A DNA stretch of 14,017 bases from Ktedonobacter sp. 13_1_20CM_4_53_11 (GTDB lineage: Bacteria; Chloroflexota; Ktedonobacteria; Ktedonobacterales; Ktedonobacteraceae), in the NCBI GenBank assembly GCA_001919995.1, contig MNIY01000183.1, forward strand, positions 1 to 14,017, written 5' to 3'. Position numbers and translations under genes: made by a program. Shown in pieces: positions 1 to 7,162 of the stretch; the first letter of the stretch is position 1; the number at the start of each line of letters is the position of its first letter. The notes beneath the pieces are model-generated. The model worked only from the letters and a program-made list of their open reading frames with translations, was not told the origin of the DNA and did not search any database.

Positions 1-1
1 A

Positions 2-163
2 ACTGGGCAAAAATTATGGAATTTAAAGTCCGTTAATCGAATAGACGAAAGTTTTGAGCCGAATTATAAATATTATGACGGTGGAGTAAAGGAAAGAAAC
101 AAGACACAAACAGGAGACATTTTGATCGCCCTAACAGATTTTGTCAAGTACCCGAAAAACTGA
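2..163 (+). pseudogene. Fragment of probable type I restriction specificity subunit (HsdS-like), truncated by IS3-type end
   Basis: An open frame enters from the left edge and ends at TGA 161-163, giving 53 residues. It contains YYDGGVKERNKTQTGDILIALTD. The GDILIALTD stretch, preceded by a Y-rich segment, resembles the target-recognition domain of HsdS subunits, which give sequence specificity to type I restriction-modification enzymes. Family resemblance ends at ALTD (about position 140). The remaining residues (FVKYPKN) are read from what looks like the terminus of the adjacent IS3-like element, which begins TGTCAAGTACCCG at 142. The segment is visibly richer in A and T than the rest of the window, suggesting a foreign origin. 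The upstream part lies outside the window. The family call rests on one short motif, so it is tentative; the truncation is better supported. Confidence 0.45.
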
Positions 164-1004
164 ACATTAAAGTAAGGGTAAATAAGGGGCAGTTGGCAGA
201 CCATGATCTCTGGCATAGTGATCAGGCGACTGTTGATCTAACCCTTCGTGTGGCCGGTCTTGATTATAAAAATTGACCCAAGCTTCTGCTGCTCGCAAGA
301 AATCTCCCAGCGTTCGATATGACCGGCGTTCGGCTACCGAGAGTTTAAACTGGCCCACAAAGCGCTCGGCGTACCCATTATCGGTTGGGGTGCCAGCTCG
401 GCTCATCGAACGCACGAAGCCTTTCGTCAAGAGTGCCGTTCGCGTCTCGAGAGCTCCATATTGGCTCCCTTGATCAGAATGAAAGATGGCACCAGGTACC
501 GGGAATTCCACGAGCTTGATGGTGGACACCACCAGATCCGCACGCATTTGATAATCAAACGCCAGCGACAGGCAATGGCGTGTCCGTTTCCAGAGCGCGA
601 AACAGCCACGCACTTTCGTGCGATCCGCCAGATGAATCTCAAAGATATCGGAAAACATGACCTCGGTAGCCGCTGGGGTCTGTGGATCACGTAATAAGTT
701 TGGTGCAATACTGCTAGCTTTGCCGGGATAGACATAGCGCTTCTTTTTGCGACGAGCTGCGATGCCATATTTCTTCATCACGCGCTTGACCCGGTTCTTC
801 CCTGTCTTAAGCAGAACCGCTAATTTCCGATGTCCCATCGTATCATCCTGTTGATGCCACTCTTCAATCGCCGTGGCGACCTTTTTATCCTTCAGCCCTT
901 GTTTGCCTTTGAGATAGAGAGTTCCTCGGGCGATCTCCAACGCTCTGGCCACCTGGCTTTTGGAGTAGGGGCCGTGAGGCCGACACAACTGGTGCGCCAG
1001 TTCC
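142..1004 (-). mobile_element. Truncated IS3-family-like element
   Basis: The outer boundary is placed at TGTCAAGTACCCGAAAAA (from 142), 25 bases beyond the transposase stop, as is usual for IS3-family ends that start with TG. The other boundary is abrupt: at 1005 the terminal inverted repeat of a different IS begins, inside the reading frame of the transposase. Neither an OrfA gene nor a matching second terminus is seen beyond that IS (2576 onward). This copy has therefore lost its OrfA side and one end and should be immobile on its own. The exact outer end is inferred, because only one terminus is present. Confidence 0.6.
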
Positions 1005-1006
1005 TG
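167..1006 (-). pseudogene. IS3-type OrfB transposase (DDE integrase core), 5' end cut by an IS
   Basis: This is a DDE transposase of the retroviral-integrase (rve) type. Counting from a possible TTG start at 988 it has 273 residues. Residues 1-80 form an N-terminal HTH-like part (YSKSQVARALEIARGTLY, then a GHRKL segment as in HTH_21). The catalytic core has D114 (MFSDIFEIHL), D172 (FHSDQGSQYGA) and E208 (NGYAERF), with DD35E-like spacing, and the tail YNQDRPHEGLDQQSP is typical of IS3 OrfB. The frame stays open upstream of 988 (QELAHQ) and then meets a stop within the neighbouring IS terminal repeat (1013-1015). The natural start, often made by frameshifting from OrfA, is therefore missing. 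The catalytic triad is intact, so the protein could act in trans if translated from TTG 988, but no ribosome-binding site is obvious. Confidence 0.8.
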
Positions 1007-1031
1007 TGCTGGCTACTTAGGATATCCGTTC
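1005..1031 (+). repeat. Left terminal inverted repeat of IS copy 1
   Basis: It begins TGTGCTGGCTACTTAGGATA and matches the reverse complement of 2549-2575 at 26 of 27 positions (T instead of C at the nineteenth base). Confidence 0.9.
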
Positions 1032-1295
1032 GAAAAATCGAGGAATTGTGACAGTTAGATTCCCCTCTCCTATTGGCAGTATGAAGAGATAGATGCACTT
1101 GCCAGGAAAATCAAGAACAGACAAGCCAATGTTCAGCGATTATTTACGCAGATGCCTCGGCAACCAAGCAGAGGATCGAGCGTTGTCCTCGTTTTTTGGA
1201 AAGAAAACGGGACAAGTAACGCAATAACCTTGAAATGGCCCACCCCATTACAACAAGTCTGCTTCACCCACTCTTTGTGAATGCCTTTCCACGGT

Positions 1296-2414
1296 TCAGG
1301 CTGCTCTTTGGTAATCATGGTGTAAGCCACCCAACATGGGAACGGAGATCACCCTGTCACGCGAGTTGCGCAGCGGTGCAGACAGCACTGATGGTACTGG
1401 TATCTGCTGTTGAATCCCTTGATGCGGTCGAGCGTGATTGAAGTACACCACGTATGCTTTGAGGAGACGATAGCACTGCTTTTCATGCAAGATCAGGAAG
1501 TGATCCAGGCATTCTCGCCTGACGTTCCCAAGAAAGCGTTCACAGATGGCATTTGCGCGAGGAGTCCGGTAAGGCGTTCGTAGCACTTTGATGCCACTCG
1601 TGGTAGCCACGTGCGCAAAACTCGACTCGAATTTGCTGTCATTATCCCGAATCAAATAGCGTGGTTTTTCTCCATACGGAGTCGCTTCTCGCAGTTGTTG
1701 CGCCACCCAGGAATCGGTGGGGGATCGGGTCACATTCATGTGGATGACCTTCCGCGATTTCAGGTCGATGATGAAGAAAGCAAAAAGCGAGCGGAAGAAA
1801 AGGTCTGGGATGTGGAGAAAATCGCAGGCCCAGATCTCTGCGGCATGATTGTGCAGGAAAGTAGCCCAGTTCTGTCCACCTGGTCGTTTGAGGCGAACCA
1901 GCTTCATATGCTTTTGAATGGTCCGTTTACTTACTCGAATATCCAACTTGAGGAGTTCCCCTCGGATGCGCTCAGCTCCCCAGAGCCGGTTATTTGCCGC
2001 CATCTCCTTGATTAAGGCTATCGTTTCGAGCGAGAGCCGCGGCTCTCTCGAATGCGCCCTCGATTTGCGCTTCCAGAACAAACGGAAGAGCTCACGATGC
2101 CAGCGAAGGAGGGTCTCCGGCTGGACAATGAAGAGGGCCTGTTTCCATGTTCGGACCATCCTGGCCAGCAGTACTAAATTGAGCCGATCCCTCTTCCTGA
2201 ATGTCGGTTGTTTGATCTGGCGACGAAGAATGATCAGCTGTTGCCGTAACAGCGCATTTTCCGCAAGCAATTCGGATTTCCCTCTAGTGAGATCGGCGAG
2301 CGTACCGAACACAAGCGAGGTCGTTGATGGCTTGATCCAACGCAACACACGTTCTTGGAGCAGGTGAAAATGATAACAGACTCGTTGCTTGATTGAGGTG
2401 AACAGAGACAGCAT
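1296..2414 (-). CDS. Transposase with HTH and DD-E integrase core, IS copy 1
   Basis: A 372-residue transposase that should catalyse cutting and strand transfer of its own IS. A leucine-rich segment at residues 47-65 (KSELLAENALLRQQLIILRR) resembles the leucine-zipper or HTH part of IS3-group proteins. Residues 130-170 form a second helical domain (NNRLWGAERIRGELLKL, then KRTIQKHM). The catalytic core has D198 (IWACDFL), D257 (LIRDNDSKF) and E292 (NAICERF), followed by the usual YFNHARPHQGIQQQIP tail. The start ATG 2412-2414 has AAGGAGAGG about 7 bases upstream, a strong ribosome-binding site. It aligns along its length with the transposase at 11387-12505, which also has 372 residues from its preferred start, with roughly 70% identity by eye. 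No internal lesion is seen, so this copy may be active. Confidence 0.9.
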   Translation of the reverse strand: MLSLFTSIKQRVCYHFHLLQERVLRWIKPSTTSLVFGTLADLTRGKSELLAENALLRQQLIILRRQIKQPTFRKRDRLNLVLLARMVRTWKQALFIVQPETLLRWHRELFRLFWKRKSRAHSREPRLSLETIALIKEMAANNRLWGAERIRGELLKLDIRVSKRTIQKHMKLVRLKRPGGQNWATFLHNHAAEIWACDFLHIPDLFFRSLFAFFIIDLKSRKVIHMNVTRSPTDSWVAQQLREATPYGEKPRYLIRDNDSKFESSFAHVATTSGIKVLRTPYRTPRANAICERFLGNVRRECLDHFLILHEKQCYRLLKAYVVYFNHARPHQGIQQQIPVPSVLSAPLRNSRDRVISVPMLGGLHHDYQRAA

Positions 2415-2548
2415 GAATGAACCTCTCCTTCGTGAAGATTGACGCGTTGGAAAACGAGTGCGAGCAGGATGAACCTCGTTGATTGTACTCGCATTTCACC
2501 TGTTTCGCAAGGAAGCCTGTTCAATCGTGCATAACATGCCAATTTTCT

Positions 2549-2575
2549 GAACGGATGTCCTAAGTAGCCAGCACA
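2549..2575 (-). repeat. Right terminal inverted repeat of IS copy 1
   Basis: Reverse complement begins TGTGCTGGCTACTTAGGACA and pairs with 1005-1031 with one mismatch. It lies 134 bp upstream of the transposase start. Confidence 0.9.
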
Positions 2576-2879
2576 AGGGTTCAATTGCCAGGAGGAGTTT
2601 ATTACACTCGATCTTATCAAGGTGGTAAATGCCCTACGAAGTGGCTCTGTCTCACATTTGGTGAGTGGTAAATGGCGAGAATGTTCGACGATTTTTGAGG
2701 TGAAAAGGAGGAAATCGGCTTTTGCCCAGGCGAGAGCCAGGCCAAGGATTAAAGCAACATCCGAATAGCCGTTTTCTTTCTCGGCTCGTAGAATAGATAC
2801 ACGTGCACATTGCAAGAAAATCTACGCTCTCCCTCAGTCATGCCGAATGCAAGAGGGAGAGAAAAGAAAGGAAACACCT
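2576..2879. other. Intergenic stretch between IS copy 1 and the reductase remnant
   Basis: About 300 bp without a gene I can support. Open frames exist on both strands, but none has a recognisable motif together with a plausible ribosome-binding site. The sequence around 2698-2735 is purine-rich. No OrfA of the IS3-like element, no terminator and no clear promoter is seen. A short FITLD-coding stretch at 2598-2612 is discussed among the rejected items. Confidence 0.5.
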
Positions 2880-2904
2880 ATGAACACACCTGATCAGCAC
2901 CACA

Positions 2905-3435
<531 letters not shown>

Positions 3436-3546
3436 GGCGCGCAGACATCCCTGAGGTCGCCAGGAGCATTCCCAGACCCACACGTGCTTCGACCGCGCAT
3501 CACGCGCGAACGGGGGAAAAACGGAACGATTGAAAGGAGTTCTTAG

Positions 3547-4065
3547 ATGAACGAACCCATCACCACACTCGACACCCGACACGGCGTCCCACGCGGAGGG
3601 GTCACGCCATGGGAGGAGACGCGTCGGGTGCTGGAAACAGCCGAGCTGTTCTGGCTCTCAACAGTACGGGCCGACGGTCGCCCTCACGTCACGCCGTGCG
3701 TTCCCGTGTGGCACGACGGGGCCATCCACTTTACCGCTACCGACACCGCGCAGAAGACTGTCAACCTGCGTGGAAACCCGCACGTCATTCTGACGACCGG
3801 CTGCAACCAGACAGAAGGACTCACCGTGGTGGTTGAGGGCGACGCCGTGCGGATCACCGACCAGGACGCGCTCGAACGCGTAGCCGCGGTGTGGGCGACC
3901 AAGTGGAATGGCAGCTGGCCCTACCAGGTACGCAACGGGTATTTTTACCTCTACGATGAAGACGAACAACGAGTGCTCACCGATGCGAACCTCGTGTTCT
4001 CCGTCAAACCCACCAGGGTCTTCGCATTCGCCATAGGCCTCAGCCAAACCCGCTACCAGTTCTAA
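3547..4065 (+). CDS. Pyridoxamine 5'-phosphate oxidase-family (FMN/F420 split-barrel) protein
   Basis: A 172-residue protein of the PPOX-like split-barrel fold; members bind FMN, F420 or heme and reduce or oxidise small substrates. Recognisable parts are FWLSTVRADGRPHVTPCVPVWHDGAIHF (residues 35-62), the cofactor-phosphate region TDTAQKTVNLRGNPHVILTTG (65-85), VVVEGDAVRIT (94-104), and the C-terminal SQTRYQF, common in this group. It is probably cytosolic, since no signal peptide or membrane segment is seen. ATG 3547 is preceded by GAAAGGAGTTCTTAG, a strong ribosome-binding site. It lies 111 bp after the reductase remnant on the same strand, so the two may once have been co-transcribed. The substrate cannot be told from sequence; full family length suggests an intact gene. 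Confidence 0.88.
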   Translation: MNEPITTLDTRHGVPRGGVTPWEETRRVLETAELFWLSTVRADGRPHVTPCVPVWHDGAIHFTATDTAQKTVNLRGNPHVILTTGCNQTEGLTVVVEGDAVRITDQDALERVAAVWATKWNGSWPYQVRNGYFYLYDEDEQRVLTDANLVFSVKPTRVFAFAIGLSQTRYQF

Positions 4066-4184
4066 CTGCTCGCGTCGCGTCGCCACGAGACAGGCATTGG
4101 CCGCGTTCTGCCTCAACCAATGGAAGACGCCGTTAGCCCCTGCAATCCTTGCGAGAGAGGGCTATTGTGTAGTAGGATAGACGT

Positions 4185-4502
4185 ATGACTCTGACCAACA
4201 ATGACATCTCCGGTGGTGTGGTCCACGACTTGCCAGAGGACTTACGGAACACCCTCGCTGCTGACGCGGAGGCGAGAGCCTCATGGGAGGATCTGACGCC
4301 TCTGGCGCGCAATGAATGGATCTGCTGGGCGATCTCCGTGAAAAAACCAGAAACCAGAAGGCAGCACGTTGAACGGGTGTGCACGGAACTCAAAGAGGGC
4401 ATGCGCCGACCTTGCTGTTGGTATGGCTGTATTCACCGCACGGATAAGGCAGTCAGCCCTTCGGTACAGTATGTGCTCAACAAACAAGCTAAAAAGTCAT
4501 GA
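4185..4502 (+). CDS. YdeI/OmpD-associated (OmdA-domain) family protein
   Basis: A 105-residue small protein. LPEDLRNTLAADAEARASWEDLTPLARNEWICWAISVKKPETRRQHVERVCTELKEGMRRP is the hallmark of the OmdA/YdeI domain (DLPEDL at residues 15-20, the PLARNEWICWA block at 39-49, KKPETR at 53-58). The C-terminal CCWYGCIHR/SPSVQYVL segment is usual in the short soil-bacterial branch. Members have been linked to envelope or peptide-stress phenotypes in enterobacteria; the role here is unknown. No strong ribosome-binding site precedes ATG 4185 (only AGGAT). A weak promoter-like pair (TTGCGA 4149, TAGGAT 4173) sits so close that the mRNA might be nearly leaderless. The stop overlaps the stop of the convergent downstream gene. 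Confidence 0.8.
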   Translation: MTLTNNDISGGVVHDLPEDLRNTLAADAEARASWEDLTPLARNEWICWAISVKKPETRRQHVERVCTELKEGMRRPCCWYGCIHRTDKAVSPSVQYVLNKQAKKS

Positions 4503-4925
4503 TAAATGAGGGCTTTCATAGAATGAGGGCTCATTTGCTTGTGACTTGTTCAGCCCCACAGCTTCCAGAATGAGTGCTTTTAACGTAGCTTCATTGATGG
4601 TATCACCTTCGTGAAAGTCGATAGCACGAACCATCTTGCTATCCAGGCGTGTGTTCAAGAGCTTGTGCGGATCTTTCATCTGAGCCCCCTTGGGGAAGGT
4701 CAACCTGACGGCGTTCTTGAGGGTATCGCAAAAGCAGAGTATTCCATCATGAGACCACACGGGGACTCCCTCGGGCCTTGAGGGTTTTTTCCACTTCACT
4801 TCTTCAACGAAGGCAGGGTCAGCTTGCTTGATCAAAGCGCGCAGCCGTGTCAACATCTCACCCCGCCAATCATCATACTTTTTGAGTATGGCATCTATCT
4901 GCTGAGCAGCCGACTTGTCTTCCAT
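4497..4925 (-). CDS. DUF1801 domain protein (YdhG-like)
   Basis: A 142-residue protein of the DUF1801/YdhG family, whose fold resembles frataxin-like proteins and whose biochemical role is unsettled. Visible features are the N-terminal helix with WRGEMLTRLRALIKQADPAFVEEVKWKKPSRP (residues 20-51), then the strand-rich VWSHDGILCFCDTLKNAVRLTFPKGAQM (56-83), and LNTRLDSKMVRAIDFHEGDTINEATLKALILEAV (89-122). This matches the family order: substrate-like lysine/tryptophan region, FPKG turn, and the arginine-rich I/V-F segment near the end. ATG 4923-4925 has only a weak purine-rich site upstream (AGAGAAAGAG). It follows the ECF41 sigma gene on the same strand after 67 bp, so read-through from that gene is possible. 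Confidence 0.82.
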   Translation of the reverse strand: MEDKSAAQQIDAILKKYDDWRGEMLTRLRALIKQADPAFVEEVKWKKPSRPEGVPVWSHDGILCFCDTLKNAVRLTFPKGAQMKDPHKLLNTRLDSKMVRAIDFHEGDTINEATLKALILEAVGLNKSQANEPSFYESPHLS

Positions 4926-4992
4926 ATGAATCTCTTTCTCTTATGGTTGCTACAGCATTATATCATGGTGGCGTTTGCCGGAACGAGGTAGT

Positions 4993-5916
4993 TCAGTTGC
5001 CAGTCCTGATGCCGTGCAGCTTGTCGGGGTTCGTAACCTGGTAGATGTTGCGAATGCGCTCTCCTTCAATATCCAGGAGCAAGACAATGACAGGGCGGCC
5101 ATCGTCGTATCCCACGATGGCTGGCTGCCCGTTGACCTCTTCGATGCCGCCCTGTATGCCAGGCGGCAGGAAGCGGCGACCACCAAGCACACCGCGAGCC
5201 ACGTTATCGGCTCCATGAACGGGTTTGGGGCCGCCCCAGGCCTTGCCACCGCTGTCCGCGACAAAAACGACATCATCTGCCAGCAGGTTCAACAGGCCTT
5301 GCATATCACCACCGAGGCTGACATCCAGGAACTGGGAGGTAATGCGTTCCTGCTGCTGGCGAGAGACCTCGAAACGCGGGCGGCGCTGCTCAAGGTGCTG
5401 GTGTGCGCGATGCAGCACCTGCCGGCAGTACGCCTCGCTTTTGCCCACGATGGCCGCGATCTCGGCATAGTCGTAATCGAAGACTTCGCGCAGCAAGAAG
5501 ACGGCGCGCTCAAGCGGCCCGAGGCTTTCCAGCATCACCAGAAAGGCGAAGGAGAGCGACTCGCCCAGAATGGCCGTCTCGGTCAGATCTTGCCGCTGGT
5601 CCGTTGGGAGAGGCTCGGGCAGCCAGGGGCCAACGTAGAGTTCGCGCCGCGCCCTCGCCGAACGCAACTGGTCGATACACAGGCGCGTGACTACCGTCGA
5701 AAGGAAGGCTTTGGGCGATTGGATCTCTCCATCACTGGCCTGCAGCCAGCGCACAAAGGCCTCCTGCACAATATCCTCGGCATCCGTGGCGTTGCACAGC
5801 ATACGATAGGCAATAGAAAAGAGCAGCGCCCGGTACTGGTTGAAGATCTGCGTTGTATTTTCTGGATTCTTCACGTGATGCTTTATCCCTGGCACATCTT
5901 CCCTGTTCTTTATCAT
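4993..5916 (-). CDS. ECF41-type RNA polymerase sigma factor with C-terminal SnoaL-like domain
   Basis: A 307-residue extracytoplasmic-function sigma factor. Region 2 spans about residues 25-92 (LLFSIAYRMLCNATDAEDIVQEAFVRW, SPKAFLSTVVTRLCIDQLRS). The linker has WLPEPL (98-103). Region 4 spans about 128-180 (LGPLERAVFLLREVFDYDYAEIAAIVGKSEAYCRQVLHRA). Beyond it, about 120 residues form the SnoaL/NTF2-like extension that defines ECF41, with DSGGK (221-225, close to the family DGGGK) and the conserved terminal NPDKL (296-300). In this group no anti-sigma factor is used; the extension itself modulates core binding and activity. The neighbour 120 bp upstream is an epimerase, a usual ECF41 partner, and its promoter matches the ECF41 consensus. 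ATG 5916 is chosen as the most upstream in-frame ATG; no good ribosome-binding site is seen, so the start is uncertain by some residues. Confidence 0.93.
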   Translation of the reverse strand: MIKNREDVPGIKHHVKNPENTTQIFNQYRALLFSIAYRMLCNATDAEDIVQEAFVRWLQASDGEIQSPKAFLSTVVTRLCIDQLRSARARRELYVGPWLPEPLPTDQRQDLTETAILGESLSFAFLVMLESLGPLERAVFLLREVFDYDYAEIAAIVGKSEAYCRQVLHRAHQHLEQRRPRFEVSRQQQERITSQFLDVSLGGDMQGLLNLLADDVVFVADSGGKAWGGPKPVHGADNVARGVLGGRRFLPPGIQGGIEEVNGQPAIVGYDDGRPVIVLLLDIEGERIRNIYQVTNPDKLHGIRTGN

Positions 5917-5997
5917 ATTCTATGGCGGCGTTGAATTCGCATGCAACGTTTTCTGTGAGCAATATCAAACCCTCGCCTGTTTTGCTCCCTCCAGAAA

Positions 5998-6037
5998 AGA
6001 GAAGAGGTGTGGCCACCTTTGACCACACCTCTTCTCT
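5998..6037 (-). terminator. Rho-independent terminator of the epimerase gene
   Basis: A perfect 15-bp stem (5998-6012 with 6023-6037) around a 10-base loop. On the minus strand it is followed directly by TTTCT, giving a T-rich exit. It overlaps the epimerase stop codon (6036-6038), so termination is immediate. It should insulate the downstream sigma gene from the ECF41-dependent epimerase promoter. Confidence 0.8.
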
Positions 6038-7034
6038 ACAATGCCGTCCGCGCCTCAACGCGGTCGGCCTTCCCCGGCGCGACGCCGTCTAACGTCTGGA
6101 CAATCCTCTGGATTCCTTCTCGATAGGTTGGCACACCCGGTACCCAGTCCAGTTCGGACCTGGCCCTGGTGTTGGAAACACGTATTGAGGTCTCTGCCAT
6201 GACGATCTCAGCAAAGGGAGCTACCGGCCGGAGCACCCAACGCGGAATAGACCAGGGGGCCGGAGCACCACCTGCCCGGGCAAGCTCGGTCATGAAGTCA
6301 TGCCAGCGCACCGGCTCGTTGTCCACGATGTTATAGGCCTGCCCTGCTCTCCCGTGTTCGAGCGCCGCTACTATGGCAGCAGCGGCATCCTCAATGTAAA
6401 TCCAGGACATGAACGTCTGTCCTCCTGACGGCAGTGGCAAACTGCGGCGGCGCAACAGACCAATGAGCGGAGCAGTCGACTCTGGTCCGTAAAACGATCC
6501 GTAGCGGAGCGAAACGCCCTCAATCCAGCCGGCGCTCGTCGCCTCGAAGATCTGTTGCTCCATCGAGCGCAAGCCCGCCAGGTGCTGTTCCAGCGCACTT
6601 CCGCGTCCGAGCGGGGCGAAGGGCTGTTCCTCCGTGAGGAGCATATCGCCCCAGTTGCCAAAGCCATACCCAATGGCGTGGGATTCGACCACAATCTTAC
6701 GGGCGCCCACTTCACGTGCTGCGGCCAGCAGGTGCGTGGTTCCCACATCGCGCAGCGCGTCAGTCTGGTACATATCGCGGTGGCGCATCGGACCGTTCTT
6801 CGGCAGAGCAGTCAGCGCATGCACAACCGCATCAGCCCGCTGCCCAGAAACGGCTCTCAGGAGATTCTCGCGGTCCATCACATCGGCGACAATAGGCTGG
6901 GCGCCCAGGGTGGTCAGCACGCTGGATTTCCCCGGGGTTCGTGTGATTCCAAGCACCTGGTGCCCGCTTGCGATAAGGGCGCGCACCAGGGGCACACCCA
7001 GAGCGCCCGTTGCGCCCGCAATCAGTACTTTCAT
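6036..7034 (-). CDS. NAD(P)-dependent epimerase/reductase (extended SDR), ECF41 partner
   Basis: A 332-residue extended SDR-type protein. It has an N-terminal dinucleotide-binding motif GATGALG (residues 7-13), an acidic residue in the next strand region (PIVADVMDRENL), SLRYGSFYGP (about 176-185), SWIYIEDAAAAIVAAL (about 210-225) and YNIVDNEPVRWHDF (about 234-247). The canonical Y-x3-K catalytic pair is not evident; that region reads HLAGLRSMEQQIFEA, as in some reductase-like subgroups, so the chemistry is uncertain. Known ECF41 targets are COE proteins (carboxymuconolactone decarboxylases, oxidoreductases, epimerases), and this fits the class. ATG 7034 has AAGGATAAGGAA just upstream. A match to the ECF41 promoter lies 64-90 bp upstream, and a strong terminator covers the stop codon, so it is probably a single-gene transcript. 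Confidence 0.9.
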   Translation of the reverse strand: MKVLIAGATGALGVPLVRALIASGHQVLGITRTPGKSSVLTTLGAQPIVADVMDRENLLRAVSGQRADAVVHALTALPKNGPMRHRDMYQTDALRDVGTTHLLAAAREVGARKIVVESHAIGYGFGNWGDMLLTEEQPFAPLGRGSALEQHLAGLRSMEQQIFEATSAGWIEGVSLRYGSFYGPESTAPLIGLLRRRSLPLPSGGQTFMSWIYIEDAAAAIVAALEHGRAGQAYNIVDNEPVRWHDFMTELARAGGAPAPWSIPRWVLRPVAPFAEIVMAETSIRVSNTRARSELDWVPGVPTYREGIQRIVQTLDGVAPGKADRVEARTAL

Positions 7035-7097
7035 TTCCTTATCCTTTCCTTGATCTGGGAACTCTTTCCTTTTGCTCCACTCTCAATTCATACACGA

Positions 7098-7124
7098 GAC
7101 GAAACAGTGTTCGTATTTGTGACA
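7098..7124 (-). promoter_or_regulatory. ECF41-type promoter of the epimerase gene
   Basis: On the minus strand TGTCACA (7124-7118) is followed after exactly 16 bases by CGTC (7101-7098). This matches the ECF41 consensus as I recall it from the published family description (TGTCACA, 16-base spacer, CGTC). It lies between the SnoaL-like gene and the epimerase gene, 63 bases before the epimerase ATG, leaving room for a leader of about 50-55 bases with its ribosome-binding site. The ECF41 gene itself is the next gene downstream. Confidence 0.82.
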
Positions 7125-7162
7125 CATGTCAATGGTGAGAGAAAGGAACCTTGCCTCTAGCG

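Larger units (their letters stand above)
1005..2575 (-). mobile_element. Complete IS of an integrase-type (IS3/IS481-like) family, copy 1
   Basis: This 1571-bp element is bounded by near-perfect 27-bp inverted repeats (26 of 27 match) that start TGT and end ACA, and it carries one transposase gene reading leftwards. A related element with the same end consensus (TGT, two variable bases, TGGCTACTT, then CATCCGT or similar) occupies 11118-12672. No direct target duplication is evident: the outside flanks are TTCC on the left and AGGG on the right. The element sits at the 5' edge of a truncated IS3-like transposase, so it arrived after that element. About 265 bp between the left repeat and the transposase stop (1032-1295) hold no convincing gene. 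I could not name the ISfinder group with certainty. Confidence 0.85.

Noticed and set aside
1133..1330. A possible small passenger gene at the 3' side of IS copy 1.
   Set aside because: It overlaps the transposase end in another frame, has no counterpart in IS copy 2 and no clear ribosome-binding site.
2598..2612. A short FITLD-coding stretch that resembles the missing first strand of the RibD/DHFR-like reductase.
   Set aside because: Five residues is within chance, the following residues (LIKVVNA) do not fit the family, and it is 290 bp and one frame away from the rest.
2234..2815. A 193-codon minus-strand frame running from the IS end into the intergenic region.
   Set aside because: It crosses the IS terminal repeat, overlaps the transposase in another frame and shows no family motif.
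4975..5934. A 319-codon plus-strand frame opposite the ECF41 sigma gene.
   Set aside because: The minus strand encodes a full sigma factor with all family motifs; the opposite frame is a mirror of its codon bias and has no motif.
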